A stretch of 64,000 bases of DNA from Candidatus Micrarchaeota archaeon RBG_16_49_10 (GCA_001784635.1 MFRS01000003.1:63774-127773), one strand, 5' to 3'. Shown: positions 48,152-56,944, counted from the first letter of the stretch. The notes: generated from the letters alone by a model not told the origin. A program made the numbers and translations.

Positions 48152-48592
48152 ATGGACTGGAAAAACTTTGGCAAGGGTGTATTCTTAGTCAATGTTCTTG
48201 GGATTGTCTATGACCCCAAGACCAAAAAAATACTCATCGGTAAGAGGGAGAAGGACAAGTACGTTCCTCAACTTTCTTGGTGTTTCCCTGGAGGCGGACC
48301 AACCTACAAACACTCGCTGAGCATGTCCCTCAGGATGAGCATAAAGAGGAAGACCAATCTTGATGTGAACGTCTTAGACTGTATCTTTGCTAGGACGCTC
48401 CCAGAGAACCCTGAGATACTTCTCATATACTACTTCTGCGAGGTCGTCGAGGATAGCGAGAAGCCGAAGGCGATGGACGACTTGAAGGAGATAAAGTGGG
48501 TGAAGCCGACGGAAGCCACAAAGAGCTTCACGACTTCGGTCGACCCTGTTATATCCGACTTTTTGGACGCGCTGGAAAAGGGGGAAATTTAG
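48152..48592 (+). CDS. Nudix-fold protein with degenerate Nudix box
   Basis: 146 residues with the overall Nudix layout: GVFLVNVLGIVYDPKTKKILIG, then PQLSWCFPGGG and, at the end, KEIKWVKPTEA. The box itself (about 46-70) should read GxxxxxExxxxxxxRExxEExG but has GGGPTYKHSLSMSLRMSIKRKTNL: all metal-binding glutamates are absent. It is therefore unlikely to hydrolyse nucleoside diphosphates by the normal mechanism; it may bind a ligand only. A TATA-like TATATACTTT lies upstream at 48123-48132. Confidence 0.72.
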   Translation: MDWKNFGKGVFLVNVLGIVYDPKTKKILIGKREKDKYVPQLSWCFPGGGPTYKHSLSMSLRMSIKRKTNLDVNVLDCIFARTLPENPEILLIYYFCEVVEDSEKPKAMDDLKEIKWVKPTEATKSFTTSVDPVISDFLDALEKGEI

Positions 48593-48621
48593 TTAAATTT
48601 GTCTTCTTAAATATTTCTATT

Positions 48622-49980
48622 ATGTATTCTGAACAGATTCTCGCGGTCCTAAAAAAGATGAAGGTCAAAGTCGGCGACAGGGTGAACGTGACCAAGGGAA
48701 AAGAAATATTTGAAGGGGTTCTCATGCCCCGCATAGAGGTCGGAGACCAAGACACCCTATCGATTAAGCTGAATAGCGGGTACAATGTGGGTCTTAGGTT
48801 TGACAGGTCGGTCAATATTGAAAGGGTTGGTGATGGCCCGAAACTGGGTTCCATTCCGGCATTGAAACTGAAGGAGAGTAAAGAACTACCTTCCATTTCC
48901 ATGATATCGACAGGCGGCACCATCGGCACGCACGTCGATTACAAGACCGGCGGGGTGTTCATGTGCAGGTCACCGGAGGAGATATTGAGCACGGCACCGG
49001 AAATCCAGAGCATTGTCAATTTGAAAAACATAATCAGACCTTTCACTCTGGCGAGCGAGGACATGCTACCTAGTGATTGGCAGAAAATGGCTGAGCTTTC
49101 CGCAAAAGAGCTAAACAAGGATGTCGAAGGAATCATCATCACCCATGGCACGGACGTTTTGCACTACACCTCATACGCGATGTCATTCATGCTCAAAAAC
49201 CTCACCAAACCTATCGCTATCGTGGGAGCCCAACGCTCCCCAGACAGGGGAAGCTTCGACGGCGCTATGAACCTCATATGCGCGGCGCATTTCATTGGGC
49301 ATTCGGATGTCGCGGAGGTCTGCGTCGTCATGCACGGGAGCAGTAACGATGATTACTGCCTTGCCCACAGGGGCACCAAGGTCAGAAAGATGCACACGTC
49401 CAGGAGGGACGCCTTCCGTTCCATCAATGACATACCGCTGCTTAAAATTTGGCCCAACGGAAAAATAGAAACTTTGAACTCAAATTATAGAAAAAAATCC
49501 AAAGGGAAAGTAGTCGCCGACACTAAGTTCGAGCCGAAAGTATCTTTGGTGAAGGCCTATGTGGGTTCAGACCCGGAGATTATCGACTGGCATGTCAAGA
49601 GAGGCTTTAAGGGCATCGTTGTAGAGGGTACTGGTCTTGGCCATGTTCCGACCGGTGAGAGCGGCATAACCAAGGACCCCTTAAGGAAAAAATATTCTTG
49701 GATACCGCACATCAAAAGCGCGGTCGATTCAGGGGTCGCTGTCGTCATGACTTCCCAGGCGATGTATGGGAGGGTCAACCCATACGTATACAGGAACTTG
49801 AGGCTCGCAAGCAACGCTGGCACAATATTCGGTGAGGACATGCTGCCCGAGGCGGCGTATGTGAAGCTCGGGTGGGTCCTGGGGCACACCAAGAACCTTA
49901 AGAAAGTCAGGGAGCTGATGGCGCAAAATCTGGCTGGCGAGATTAACAAAAGACTGGATACCGATTTGTTTCTAATCTAG
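48622..49980 (+). CDS. gatD: Glu-tRNA(Gln) amidotransferase subunit D
   Basis: 452 residues, the asparaginase-like subunit of archaeal GatDE, which frees ammonia to convert Glu-tRNA(Gln) to Gln-tRNA(Gln). Landmarks: MISTGGTIGTHVDYKTGGV (catalytic Thr), IIITHGTDVLHYTS and GAQRSPDRGSFDG. ATG 48622 is used; the reading frame also extends upstream into the Nudix gene, which is rejected. Presence of GatDE implies that there is no dedicated GlnRS. Stop overlaps with the beginning of the gatE frame. Confidence 0.94.
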   Translation: MYSEQILAVLKKMKVKVGDRVNVTKGKEIFEGVLMPRIEVGDQDTLSIKLNSGYNVGLRFDRSVNIERVGDGPKLGSIPALKLKESKELPSISMISTGGTIGTHVDYKTGGVFMCRSPEEILSTAPEIQSIVNLKNIIRPFTLASEDMLPSDWQKMAELSAKELNKDVEGIIITHGTDVLHYTSYAMSFMLKNLTKPIAIVGAQRSPDRGSFDGAMNLICAAHFIGHSDVAEVCVVMHGSSNDDYCLAHRGTKVRKMHTSRRDAFRSINDIPLLKIWPNGKIETLNSNYRKKSKGKVVADTKFEPKVSLVKAYVGSDPEIIDWHVKRGFKGIVVEGTGLGHVPTGESGITKDPLRKKYSWIPHIKSAVDSGVAVVMTSQAMYGRVNPYVYRNLRLASNAGTIFGEDMLPEAAYVKLGWVLGHTKNLKKVRELMAQNLAGEINKRLDTDLFLI

Positions 49981-49988
49981 TGGTCTTT

Positions 49989-51458
49989 ATGGATTATGAC
50001 GAGATTGGACTGAGAGTTGGGATAGAGGTCCATCACAGCCTCGACACCGAAAGGAAGCTCTTCTGCAGCTGCCCCACCTTACTGAAGACAAAGGATAATC
50101 CTGACCTCATTCTTGAAAGGAAGCAGAGGTTTGTGGCTGGGGAAACAGGGGAAATAGACGCTGCGGCCTTTGAGGAGACAAAAAAAGGTAAAAAAATCAT
50201 TTATGAGGCGTATAAGGACTGCAACTGCCTTGTCGAGACTGACGAGGAGCCCCCGCATGCGCTGAATGTGGAGGCGTTGAAGGTGACTTTGATAATCGCA
50301 GAGCTGTTCCACTGCAGGATTGTCGATGAAATCCAGGTGATGAGGAAGACGATAGTCGATGGCAGTCTCCCTTCTGGGTTCCAAAGGACTATACTAATTG
50401 GGGTTAATGGGTGGGTGCAGACCAGCCAAGGAGAGGTCGAGATAGAGGCAATAGCGCTTGAGGAGGATTCAGGGAGGCTGGTCGCAAGCGACAAAGAATC
50501 GCTGACCTTTAGGCTTGACAGGCTCGGTACGCCTGAGGTGGAGGTTGCGGTTGGGAAGGGCATCAAATCCCCGGAACATGCTAGGGAAGTGGCGAAAAAG
50601 ATAGGCGACACAGTCCGCTCCACAGGGAAGGCCATCGTCAGGGAGGGTTCTGTCAGGCAGGACGTCAACGTCTCGATAAAGGGCGGGGATAGGGTGGAGA
50701 TAAAGCATGTCCCAAGCCTTTCATTGATACCTGCGGTCATAGAGAGGGAGATAACCAGGCAGCAAACCATAATTAAGGCCGGCAAAAAGGTTTCACGGGA
50801 CGTTCGCAAGGTCTTACCAGACGGCTCAACGGAATTTTTGAGGCCTCTGGCTGGGGCAGCCAGAATGTACCCTGAAACAGACATCATCCCGATGGCAACT
50901 GGACCTCTCCTAGGCTGGGTCAGGAAGAATCTACCCGAGACTCCGGAGAAGAGGTTACAAAGGTATGTGAAGAAGGGCCTTTCGGAGGAGATGGCCAGGC
51001 AGATGGTGGATTCGGAGTATTTGGGCCTTTTTGACAGGGTTTCCGCCAAGTTCAAGGTGGAGCCAGCCTTAATAGCCGGCGTATTCGTCAGCACTTTGAG
51101 GGACTTGGAGAGAAGAGAGGGCTTAAATGTTTCTATTTTGGCTGAAAAGGACTTTGAAGAGTTGTTTTACCTATTGAAAGGCAAAAGACTTGTAAAAGAA
51201 GCTATCCCAGAGGTTTTGAAGCTGAAGATTGGGAATCCAGAAATAAAGATATCGGACGCAGTGAAGAAATTGGGTCTGGGCGGGCTTTCGGATGAGGAAC
51301 TGGCAGCAATAATAGCCAAAAAAATAAAGGAGAACCCAAGTCAACCTGAAGGCAAGATAGTAGGATTCGTCATGAAGGATGTAAGGGGCAATGCAGACCC
51401 GGCTAGGGTGATTCAGCTTACCAAAAAAATGTTCAATAGCCCTCGTCAATCTCCTTGA
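49989..51458 (+). CDS. gatE: Glu-tRNA(Gln) amidotransferase subunit E, short form
   Basis: About 489 residues. GatE recognises tRNA(Gln), activates the glutamate and receives ammonia from GatD. It contains the GatB/E kinase core (GLRVGIEVHHSLDTERKLFCSC; SGRLVASD; RQDVNVSIKGGDRVEIKH; RMYPETDI) and the C-terminal YqeY-like helical tail (AAIIAKKIKENPSQ, GFVMKDVRGNADP). Well-known GatE proteins are about 600 residues because of an AspRS-like GAD insertion; here MYPETDIIPM runs directly on to the next segment, so that insertion is absent. The ATG at 49989 lies 8 bases after gatD. The 3' end overlaps a convergent gene by 26 bp. Confidence 0.93.
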   Translation: MDYDEIGLRVGIEVHHSLDTERKLFCSCPTLLKTKDNPDLILERKQRFVAGETGEIDAAAFEETKKGKKIIYEAYKDCNCLVETDEEPPHALNVEALKVTLIIAELFHCRIVDEIQVMRKTIVDGSLPSGFQRTILIGVNGWVQTSQGEVEIEAIALEEDSGRLVASDKESLTFRLDRLGTPEVEVAVGKGIKSPEHAREVAKKIGDTVRSTGKAIVREGSVRQDVNVSIKGGDRVEIKHVPSLSLIPAVIEREITRQQTIIKAGKKVSRDVRKVLPDGSTEFLRPLAGAARMYPETDIIPMATGPLLGWVRKNLPETPEKRLQRYVKKGLSEEMARQMVDSEYLGLFDRVSAKFKVEPALIAGVFVSTLRDLERREGLNVSILAEKDFEELFYLLKGKRLVKEAIPEVLKLKIGNPEIKISDAVKKLGLGGLSDEELAAIIAKKIKENPSQPEGKIVGFVMKDVRGNADPARVIQLTKKMFNSPRQSP

Positions 51459-51771
51459 GCAGCTTGTCTTTCCTTTTCTCCAGCTTGTCTATCTCCTTTT
51501 CCAAAAAACCAGCTGTTTTCACATCTTTCGCCTTTATGACGTCCTTCCTTTTGGTTTTCAGCTCGGCGATTGTCTTCCTCGTCTCCTGCAGCTCCAATTG
51601 TTTGTCTTCTAACTCCTTGGTCTCAGTCTCGAACCTTTTCGATATCTCCTTCGTCCTCTTTATTCCCCACTTCGAGGCTAGGTAGACGAAAATGATCACA
51701 AAAACCAACAGTATGGCAGCCGCTCCAATGGACCCCACAAAGGACACAATGCTCATGATTGTATTTCGCAT
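51433..51771 (-). CDS. Single-helix membrane protein with coiled coil
   Basis: About 112 residues. One transmembrane helix (about residues 11-33) followed by a long charged coiled coil (about 40-110, repeated E/K heptads such as ETETKELEDKQLELQETR). No family recognised. Start could be ATG 51771 or ATG 51756. It is the last gene of a minus-strand pair with the protein at 51801, which also has a coiled coil, so both may belong to one membrane assembly. Overlaps gatE at the 3' end. Confidence 0.6.
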   Translation of the reverse strand: MRNTIMSIVSFVGSIGAAAILLVFVIIFVYLASKWGIKRTKEISKRFETETKELEDKQLELQETRKTIAELKTKRKDVIKAKDVKTAGFLEKEIDKLEKRKDKLLKEIDEGY

Positions 51772-51800
51772 CAAGAAAACTTAAAAGTTCCGGGAGTAGC

Positions 51801-52472
51801 CTAATCCCTTCCGAAGGCCAGGTCGTCCTTCATGACCTCGCTCTCGGACATGAGCTTGGATACCTCCTGCCTAAGCTCGGTGATCCTCCTTTCAAGCTTC
51901 TCCTCCCTCTCCTTAAGGCCCTTCATTTTGGATGGGCTGACGGCAAAATCGGTCATGTCCTCCCTGACAATCCTCAACTCCTCGTGCGCCTCGGAAAGCT
52001 CCTTCTTCAAAGTCTCCATCTGCTTGGAGGCCGCCCCGTAGGCGTCAGCCTTGGTCTTCCAGTAGCCGGTCTTGGCTCTGCCGAAGAACAGGGTCCCTAG
52101 CACGAACATAACGGCGAATATTATGACGACGGCGAAAGTCCCTAAGCTAGAAACCGTAAACACTAAATGCGATAGGACGCCGTAGTACATCAGTGATAGC
52201 GCAAAGAGCAGCGCGATTATCACCTTGACGTTCTTCTTCTTGAAGATGTTAAGCTCTGTGAGTATGCCGAAGACGATGGTGAATGATATGAGGAACGGCA
52301 CGATGGCAAAGAAGATGACCTGCCTCAAGGTGCTGAACTTTATCTGGGGTTTGAACAGGTCGTTCATGACTTTGTAGAACCAATATGGCTGAAATCTGAA
52401 CGGCAGGGAAAATGCCGACGGAAGGAAGACCACCAAGATGATAGCAAGATATATGAGGGTACTCTTCTTCAT
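51801..52472 (-). CDS. ELxIF-family membrane protein with coiled-coil tail (member A)
   Basis: 223 residues: signal-like first helix (about 5-22), two or three further transmembrane segments (about 52-72, 82-102, 108-128) and a cytoplasmic coiled coil (about 140-215). The core FLISFTIVFGILTELNIFKKKNVKVIIALL matches three larger paralogues at 60.5-62.7 kb, which read IVYGFLxELxIF followed by a polar loop with N and a hydrophobic helix. Function unknown. Followed by the coiled-coil protein at 51433 after a 29-bp gap. Confidence 0.65.
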   Translation of the reverse strand: MKKSTLIYLAIILVVFLPSAFSLPFRFQPYWFYKVMNDLFKPQIKFSTLRQVIFFAIVPFLISFTIVFGILTELNIFKKKNVKVIIALLFALSLMYYGVLSHLVFTVSSLGTFAVVIIFAVMFVLGTLFFGRAKTGYWKTKADAYGAASKQMETLKKELSEAHEELRIVREDMTDFAVSPSKMKGLKEREEKLERRITELRQEVSKLMSESEVMKDDLAFGRD

Positions 52473-52503
52473 GAAGGTAATTTGGGTTTATTCGATATTT
52501 AAT

Positions 52504-53421
52504 TTATGCATATAGGCTGTAGGCCTGCTTTTGGAGGATTTCGAAGAACTTATCCCTTACATGGCCCCTTATTTCCCTACCCAAGGATTTCGTGCCGTTT
52601 ATCCCGACATTGTAGGCGTAGCTTATCAGCTTGCCGACATCAGTGGTTCCGTACTTCTCGAGCAGCACGCTTTCGACAAGCTTCTTGGGCTTGTAGTATG
52701 GGTGGTTCTCCCCTACTGTCTCCCTACCCAGGATCTGTTCTGTGAAAAGGCTGTTGAGCCCCTCTTCCGTTATGACGTGAGCCTCGGCTGTTGGGTCGCC
52801 CTTGTATTCCCTCATCATCTGGTCCAAAGGCGAGAATATACCAAGTGAGACGAGTATCACATGGCCGAGCTCGTGAGCCAGAATAGCTTCGGTGTCTCCT
52901 TCCTCTATGCTGGCCAAAGCCCTCCTGTAACCTCTGTAGAGCTCTGTCGCTTCCAGCCTCGCCCTATAGGCTTCCAACGGGTTTTCCGCAACCTTCCTGC
53001 ATATTTCCGCAGCCTTCTTGTATGCATCAATGTACTTTTTGACATCCGACCCGCCTTCTAGGTAGGCTCTGTGTAGCAAAAGGACATCTTCGTCATCTTT
53101 GTCATATTCCGAGTAAGCCCCCAAAGCTTGGGGCAGGAACGGCAATGTGTAGACACCTTCTGAAGTGTACAAGGTATATGGCTGGCCGTCAAGTTCGCCG
53201 GAAACCCTTACCTCCCTGGGGAGCACATAGTCAAGGTTATAGCGCCTTAGGTATCCCTTTACAACTTCATAAGTATCCCTGAGGGCCTTCCTTGTGGCCG
53301 CCCTATCCTCCTCCTTCCCGGACTGCACGACTATGTTGACGTCGTCTATGCTGACCGGCAGACTAGGTGGACTGAAGGTGTAAAGATGTTTTTCCAGTTG
53401 CCCCAAGTCCTGTTTTAGCAT
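52504..53421 (-). CDS. Putative zinc metalloprotease (HELGH), family unknown
   Basis: 305 residues without transmembrane segments. The zincin motif AILAHELGHVIL is at about residues 179-190; a downstream acidic ligand may be in EYKGDPTAEAHVITEEGLN (about 206-225). This arrangement, with HExxH plus a distal Glu, is typical of gluzincin-like proteases, but I do not recognise the family. The N-terminal half (about 60-150) contains a structured domain of unknown type. It is encoded in the membrane-protein island, so it might process one of the neighbouring exported proteins. Confidence 0.6.
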   Translation of the reverse strand: MLKQDLGQLEKHLYTFSPPSLPVSIDDVNIVVQSGKEEDRAATRKALRDTYEVVKGYLRRYNLDYVLPREVRVSGELDGQPYTLYTSEGVYTLPFLPQALGAYSEYDKDDEDVLLLHRAYLEGGSDVKKYIDAYKKAAEICRKVAENPLEAYRARLEATELYRGYRRALASIEEGDTEAILAHELGHVILVSLGIFSPLDQMMREYKGDPTAEAHVITEEGLNSLFTEQILGRETVGENHPYYKPKKLVESVLLEKYGTTDVGKLISYAYNVGINGTKSLGREIRGHVRDKFFEILQKQAYSLYA

Positions 53422-53461
53422 GCCAAATACCCTTCTGAGTTTAAGTTTCTAAATATAAACT

Positions 53462-53500
53462 ATCAACTAGTAGTGATATATATACTATTTATATATTTAT
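53462..53500 (+). promoter_or_regulatory. AT-rich divergent promoter with TAGTAGTG motif
   Basis: The stretch contains CTAGTAGTGATATATA followed by long TA-only runs. TAGTAGTG recurs at 56952-56959 in front of a homologous gene, and ACTACTAT at 57138-57145 reads as its near-complement. A shared regulator for these genes is possible. Confidence 0.3.
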
Positions 53501-53586
53501 ATAATGGAGCATATAGATTACTGTCACCACTTTTATATGGTGAATAATACAAAAATTTAAATACTCGCCTATAGAATAAGGAGTCT

Positions 53587-54099
53587 ATGAAAAGACTAAC
53601 CGATCACACTCTTTATGAATTACTGGGCCTTCAAAAAGATGCTTCTGAGGCTCAAATCAGAAAAGCACATAGGATGATTATGGCGTTGATTCAGGGAGAG
53701 GCATCGGTTGCTCCTGAAATAGTAAAGGAATATAAGACTAGGTGCCCCCATTTACCAATCGGCGAAAATTTGACAAAAAATGAAAGAGACAAAATACGAG
53801 ACCTTCTTGATGGAGCTAAATCCGTCCTATTCGATTCCGAGAGGAGAAAACTATATGACCTTTATGGGCAAAACGGCCTTACTAGAGCAAAATACTCTTT
53901 CGGAACTGCAGGCCTCGGAGTTATGGCGGCATGTCTTGCGTACAGCGGAATAAGAGACTTTTTAGGCTTTGATGCAGAAGAAAAGGAAACAAAAAATGAA
54001 AGAGTCCTCAGATACTTATGGGGAACAGGAAAGTTAGGATTAGCTGCTCTTGCAGGATATGGCTCATACAGTTATTTTCAGAAAACCAAAAATAGCTAA
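53587..54099 (+). CDS. J-domain-like protein lacking HPD, with membrane hairpin
   Basis: 170 residues. Residues 8-95 read like a DnaJ J-domain: TLYELLGLQKDASEAQIRKAHR at the start and SERRKLYDLYGQNGL at the end. The HPD tripeptide that activates Hsp70 is missing and the middle is longer than usual. The C-terminal 75 residues contain two hydrophobic helices (about 99-117 and 146-162) and are homologous to the C-terminal part of the protein at 56543. AAGGAG and TATA-like AAATTTAAATAC precede the start. It could be a scaffold that kept the J fold without Hsp70 activity. Confidence 0.7.
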   Translation: MKRLTDHTLYELLGLQKDASEAQIRKAHRMIMALIQGEASVAPEIVKEYKTRCPHLPIGENLTKNERDKIRDLLDGAKSVLFDSERRKLYDLYGQNGLTRAKYSFGTAGLGVMAACLAYSGIRDFLGFDAEEKETKNERVLRYLWGTGKLGLAALAGYGSYSYFQKTKNS

Positions 54100-54116
54100 A
54101 TCAAAATAAAAAATCA

Positions 54117-54806
54117 CTAAACGGTATAGCCAGTCGGCGCTTCAGCCTCTTTCTTTTCCATTCTATAATCCATTTCAGACAAATGCGATCCGTAGGCTAT
54201 CAAGTCCCATGGAATGACCTGTACAATTTGCGTAAGCGTGAATAGTGCGGCTCCTGCAAAATTCTTAATCTTATCTGATTTTTTGGAATAAACAGGTCGC
54301 CCAGTTTTGGGGTCTATCGCCATTAAATTTAGTGATAACTGCCCTAATATAGCCGCCAGTGGCCGTGGGATAGCTGCTATGGCATCAGCCTTCTTGTCTC
54401 TAGCCCCTTCTCTTCGATACTCACTCCTATTGTAAAATCCCTCGAAACCATAGAAGTTGAGCATGACTTGGAGAACTTGCCCAGCCCCAATTAAACCCGC
54501 CGGTAGACGTTCTTGTTTACCCATCATCCATCTCCAAAAACTAAGTAGTTGCAATCCTGCTATCGGTATCATGGCCAAGTCAGCATATGCTGTGCTATGT
54601 ATTCTTTCTCCTAAATACTCATTAGTCGTAATTTGATTCCGATAACGATCATAAGCAGTCGTGAAATCAATAGACGGATTCCTCCTATGAGTAGAATATG
54701 CCGCCGTGTATAATGACGTGCTTCCATATTTCCTAACAGCGTTGCTAATCCCGTTACCGGCTTTCCCAACGTAATCTCTAAAATCTATCTTACTCAACTT
54801 CCTCAC
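54117..54806 (-). CDS. Uncharacterised membrane protein
   Basis: 229 residues with perhaps three to four hydrophobic segments (about 76-95, 103-120, 146-162, 186-206). No recognised domain. GTG 54806 overlaps the end of the upstream gene by 17 bp; TTG 54797 is an alternative with GGTGAGG before it. It is the last gene of a three-gene minus-strand operon (55473-56498, 54790-55470, this one), all unknown and tightly overlapped, so their products probably work together. Confidence 0.6.
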   Translation of the reverse strand: MRKLSKIDFRDYVGKAGNGISNAVRKYGSTSLYTAAYSTHRRNPSIDFTTAYDRYRNQITTNEYLGERIHSTAYADLAMIPIAGLQLLSFWRWMMGKQERLPAGLIGAGQVLQVMLNFYGFEGFYNRSEYRREGARDKKADAIAAIPRPLAAILGQLSLNLMAIDPKTGRPVYSKKSDKIKNFAGAALFTLTQIVQVIPWDLIAYGSHLSEMDYRMEKKEAEAPTGYTV

Positions 54807-55470
54807 CCTCTACAATCTTGTCCGCTTCCCGCTTCACATACCTGAGCATTTCCCTCATCTTTATCGTGTCCTTACTGTAGGTCCCGCCGTTGTAAGCCAT
54901 CTGCTCGGCCTGTCCCCTAACTTGGTTAAGCTGCAAAAGGATTTGGCCCTTTTCCTCTTTCCCGTAGGCCTCGAGTATCTTCAATGTCCTCAAGTCCAAG
55001 TCGTCGACCTTTTGGGCGGCCACATCGCTACCCCACAACAAGCTCAGCAAGGTTTTTGGGTCAAAATTAGTGCCATCAACCGTAAAACCCCCGCTTCCCG
55101 CAAGGCCCTCAGCCGACTTCATCACAGTCTCGTACAGTTTCTCCGTCCCTCTCCTTGCCTGGTGAAAGTTCCACAGTTCCATCAGCAAAAGCGCGCCCGA
55201 GGCAATCTTCCTGTCATCAGTAGTGAACTCCTTGTCGAGCTGGACCTTTCCCAAGAGTTCAAGTGAAAGCTCGTAGAATGGAGGCATCTGCTCCATCCCG
55301 TCCTTGTACCTCAGGCCCCAGACTTCCAATAGGCAGCCTTCATATTCGCCTTCGTTGTACATCCTTGCAGCCCTGTTGTAACCCCTTATGGAGCTTGCAG
55401 GGACGTCTACCATGCCGTTGAAGAACTTGCTCATCAATCCAGTCCCGAAGGTCGGTGCCTTGTAAACCAT
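54790..55470 (-). CDS. Uncharacterised, mostly helical soluble protein
   Basis: About 226 residues. No transmembrane helix; rich in amphipathic helices (for instance the DLDLRTLKILEAYGKEEKGQ region), compatible with a TPR-like or other helical repeat fold, though no repeat is provable by eye. ATG 55470 has AGGCGATG before it; ATG 55476 would give the ATGA overlap with the upstream stop. It is the middle gene of the three-gene operon, GC-richer than its neighbours. Confidence 0.55.
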   Translation of the reverse strand: MVYKAPTFGTGLMSKFFNGMVDVPASSIRGYNRAARMYNEGEYEGCLLEVWGLRYKDGMEQMPPFYELSLELLGKVQLDKEFTTDDRKIASGALLLMELWNFHQARRGTEKLYETVMKSAEGLAGSGGFTVDGTNFDPKTLLSLLWGSDVAAQKVDDLDLRTLKILEAYGKEEKGQILLQLNQVRGQAEQMAYNGGTYSKDTIKMREMLRYVKREADKIVEGEEVE

Positions 55471-55472
55471 AA

Positions 55473-56498
55473 TCATCGCCTATACATATTCCTTGAATAA
55501 TTTTTAGATTCATATTTTAGGGCATTAACACCATTGTAACTCAAATCGGCAGAAGCTGAGATTCTCCTTCTGTAGGCTGCACCTTTGGCTGCCTCCGTGA
55601 TGGCCCATGCCAATAATGGCATGTAAAACGGTATCGCTTCCATTCCCATATCAATGTAATCCAAGCCTTTCCCAGCCTTTTCGCCTATGCCTTTAACTTC
55701 TTTGGCTAGACCGGCAGTTCCTTTTCTTACCCCTTCCGTTTTATTAACGACCCAGTTTCTTGGGTTTCTTAAAATCCCAGTTTTTACTTGTTTCCAATCT
55801 CCCAAATTCCCAGTTGTAGCGGAGAAAGCCGTCACTAACTCTAATATATTTTTGCCAGCTTCAATCGCGATTGTTGCATTAACTATACCATTTGCCAATT
55901 TCTGAACTTTATAGATATTTGGGTTGTAGTCGCCATACTCTTGAGCCATGAGTGTTATTAAGTCACGAACTCTATCGGCAGTTATTATACCAACGAGACC
56001 CTCAATCTTCTGGTATGCTTTGCTCAGATTGCCTTTTGCCTTTACATAGACATTCAATTCCCTTAAATCCCTCTGCCAACCTGCAACTTTACCTTCCCAT
56101 CCGAGATCATAATCTTCATAATATCCTAGAGCACCACTTATTTTAGGATCTTTTATGTCAGAATATTTTACATTGTGATCTGAAGCAAGTATGGACAGTT
56201 CCTCCATATCAATTCCAGTCAACCCATTCTTCCTCTTGTATTTGTCCACACCAATTTTTGCCCTATCTTCGTCTATCCTAAATTTGGAGCCGGTGGCATT
56301 CAAAACGTCTGAAATCGCGGCGCTTGACAACTCATAACCACTCACATAAACGTAGTCAAAAACTTCGTTCAAGGCGTCATTCTGCTCTTCTTTTGTCAAA
56401 TGCGTCCCAAATTCATTTGAAAAATTTTTGGCACCCCAGCTAAACAAACTCCTTAGGATTCTCTCGAAACCTTGCGAATTTGGAGCCTTCACAACCAT
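55473..56498 (-). CDS. Uncharacterised protein with C-terminal hydrophobic segment
   Basis: 341 residues. Largely helical, with a hydrophobic stretch MEAIPFYMPLLAWAITEAAK near the C-terminus (about 285-310) and another weaker one around 205-230. The N-terminal 100 residues include LTKEEQNDALNEVFDYVYVSGYEL and DEDRAKIGVDKYKRKNG. No family recognised. Upstream gene of the three-gene operon, ending with an overlap to the next gene. Confidence 0.55.
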   Translation of the reverse strand: MVVKAPNSQGFERILRSLFSWGAKNFSNEFGTHLTKEEQNDALNEVFDYVYVSGYELSSAAISDVLNATGSKFRIDEDRAKIGVDKYKRKNGLTGIDMEELSILASDHNVKYSDIKDPKISGALGYYEDYDLGWEGKVAGWQRDLRELNVYVKAKGNLSKAYQKIEGLVGIITADRVRDLITLMAQEYGDYNPNIYKVQKLANGIVNATIAIEAGKNILELVTAFSATTGNLGDWKQVKTGILRNPRNWVVNKTEGVRKGTAGLAKEVKGIGEKAGKGLDYIDMGMEAIPFYMPLLAWAITEAAKGAAYRRRISASADLSYNGVNALKYESKNYSRNMYRR

Positions 56499-56542
56499 AT
56501 TAAAACCTACTTATATCTGAGTTAAAGATTAAAAAAGAAAAA

Positions 56543-56923
56543 TTAAACAGATAATTTTTCAACTAGTTTTTCAGATTCCCTGAAGCTCTTGTAGCTCTCA
56601 TATGAAAGCATAGTAGCTCCTACCAGTTTAGCTAGTCCTGACACATACCTGAGCACTTTTCTGGTTGTGGTTTCTTTCCCGTGATCCCCAAAGAAATCTC
56701 TTGCAGCCCAATATGTTAAACCAACCGCGGCACCAGCTTCAACAGCCCCAGCACCATATCGTCTCAGACCACTTGATTCGTAACTTTCATTCAAATCTAT
56801 TATTTTTTTGTATGGATATGAGCGAATTTTATGGTATCTATCACTAAATTTTTGTTTGAAAGGGTTTTTTTCTGTGGTGCTTTCTGCTTCAACTCCATCA
56901 ACTTTTTCACCTTTTCTAGTCAT
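56543..56923 (-). CDS. Membrane protein homologous to the J-like protein C-terminus
   Basis: 126 residues. A charged, basic N-terminus (1-55) and a membrane hairpin (about 58-75 and 94-108). The segment GLRRYGAGAVEAGAAVGLTY and then RDFFG, RKVLRYVSGLAKL, SYESYKSF aligns by eye with the tail of the J-like protein at 53587 (RDFLG, ERVLRYLWGTGKL, GYGSYSYF), although the J-like part is missing. Hence a shared membrane module joined to different N-terminal domains. GGTGAT precedes the ATG. Confidence 0.65.
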   Translation of the reverse strand: MTRKGEKVDGVEAESTTEKNPFKQKFSDRYHKIRSYPYKKIIDLNESYESSGLRRYGAGAVEAGAAVGLTYWAARDFFGDHGKETTTRKVLRYVSGLAKLVGATMLSYESYKSFRESEKLVEKLSV

Positions 56924-56944
56924 ATTTTATATCACCTAATATGC

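Noticed and set aside
48496..48621. N-terminal extension of GatD over the Nudix gene
   Set aside because: GatD homologues begin near MYSEQIL; the upstream part is an overlapping frame of the Nudix-like gene.
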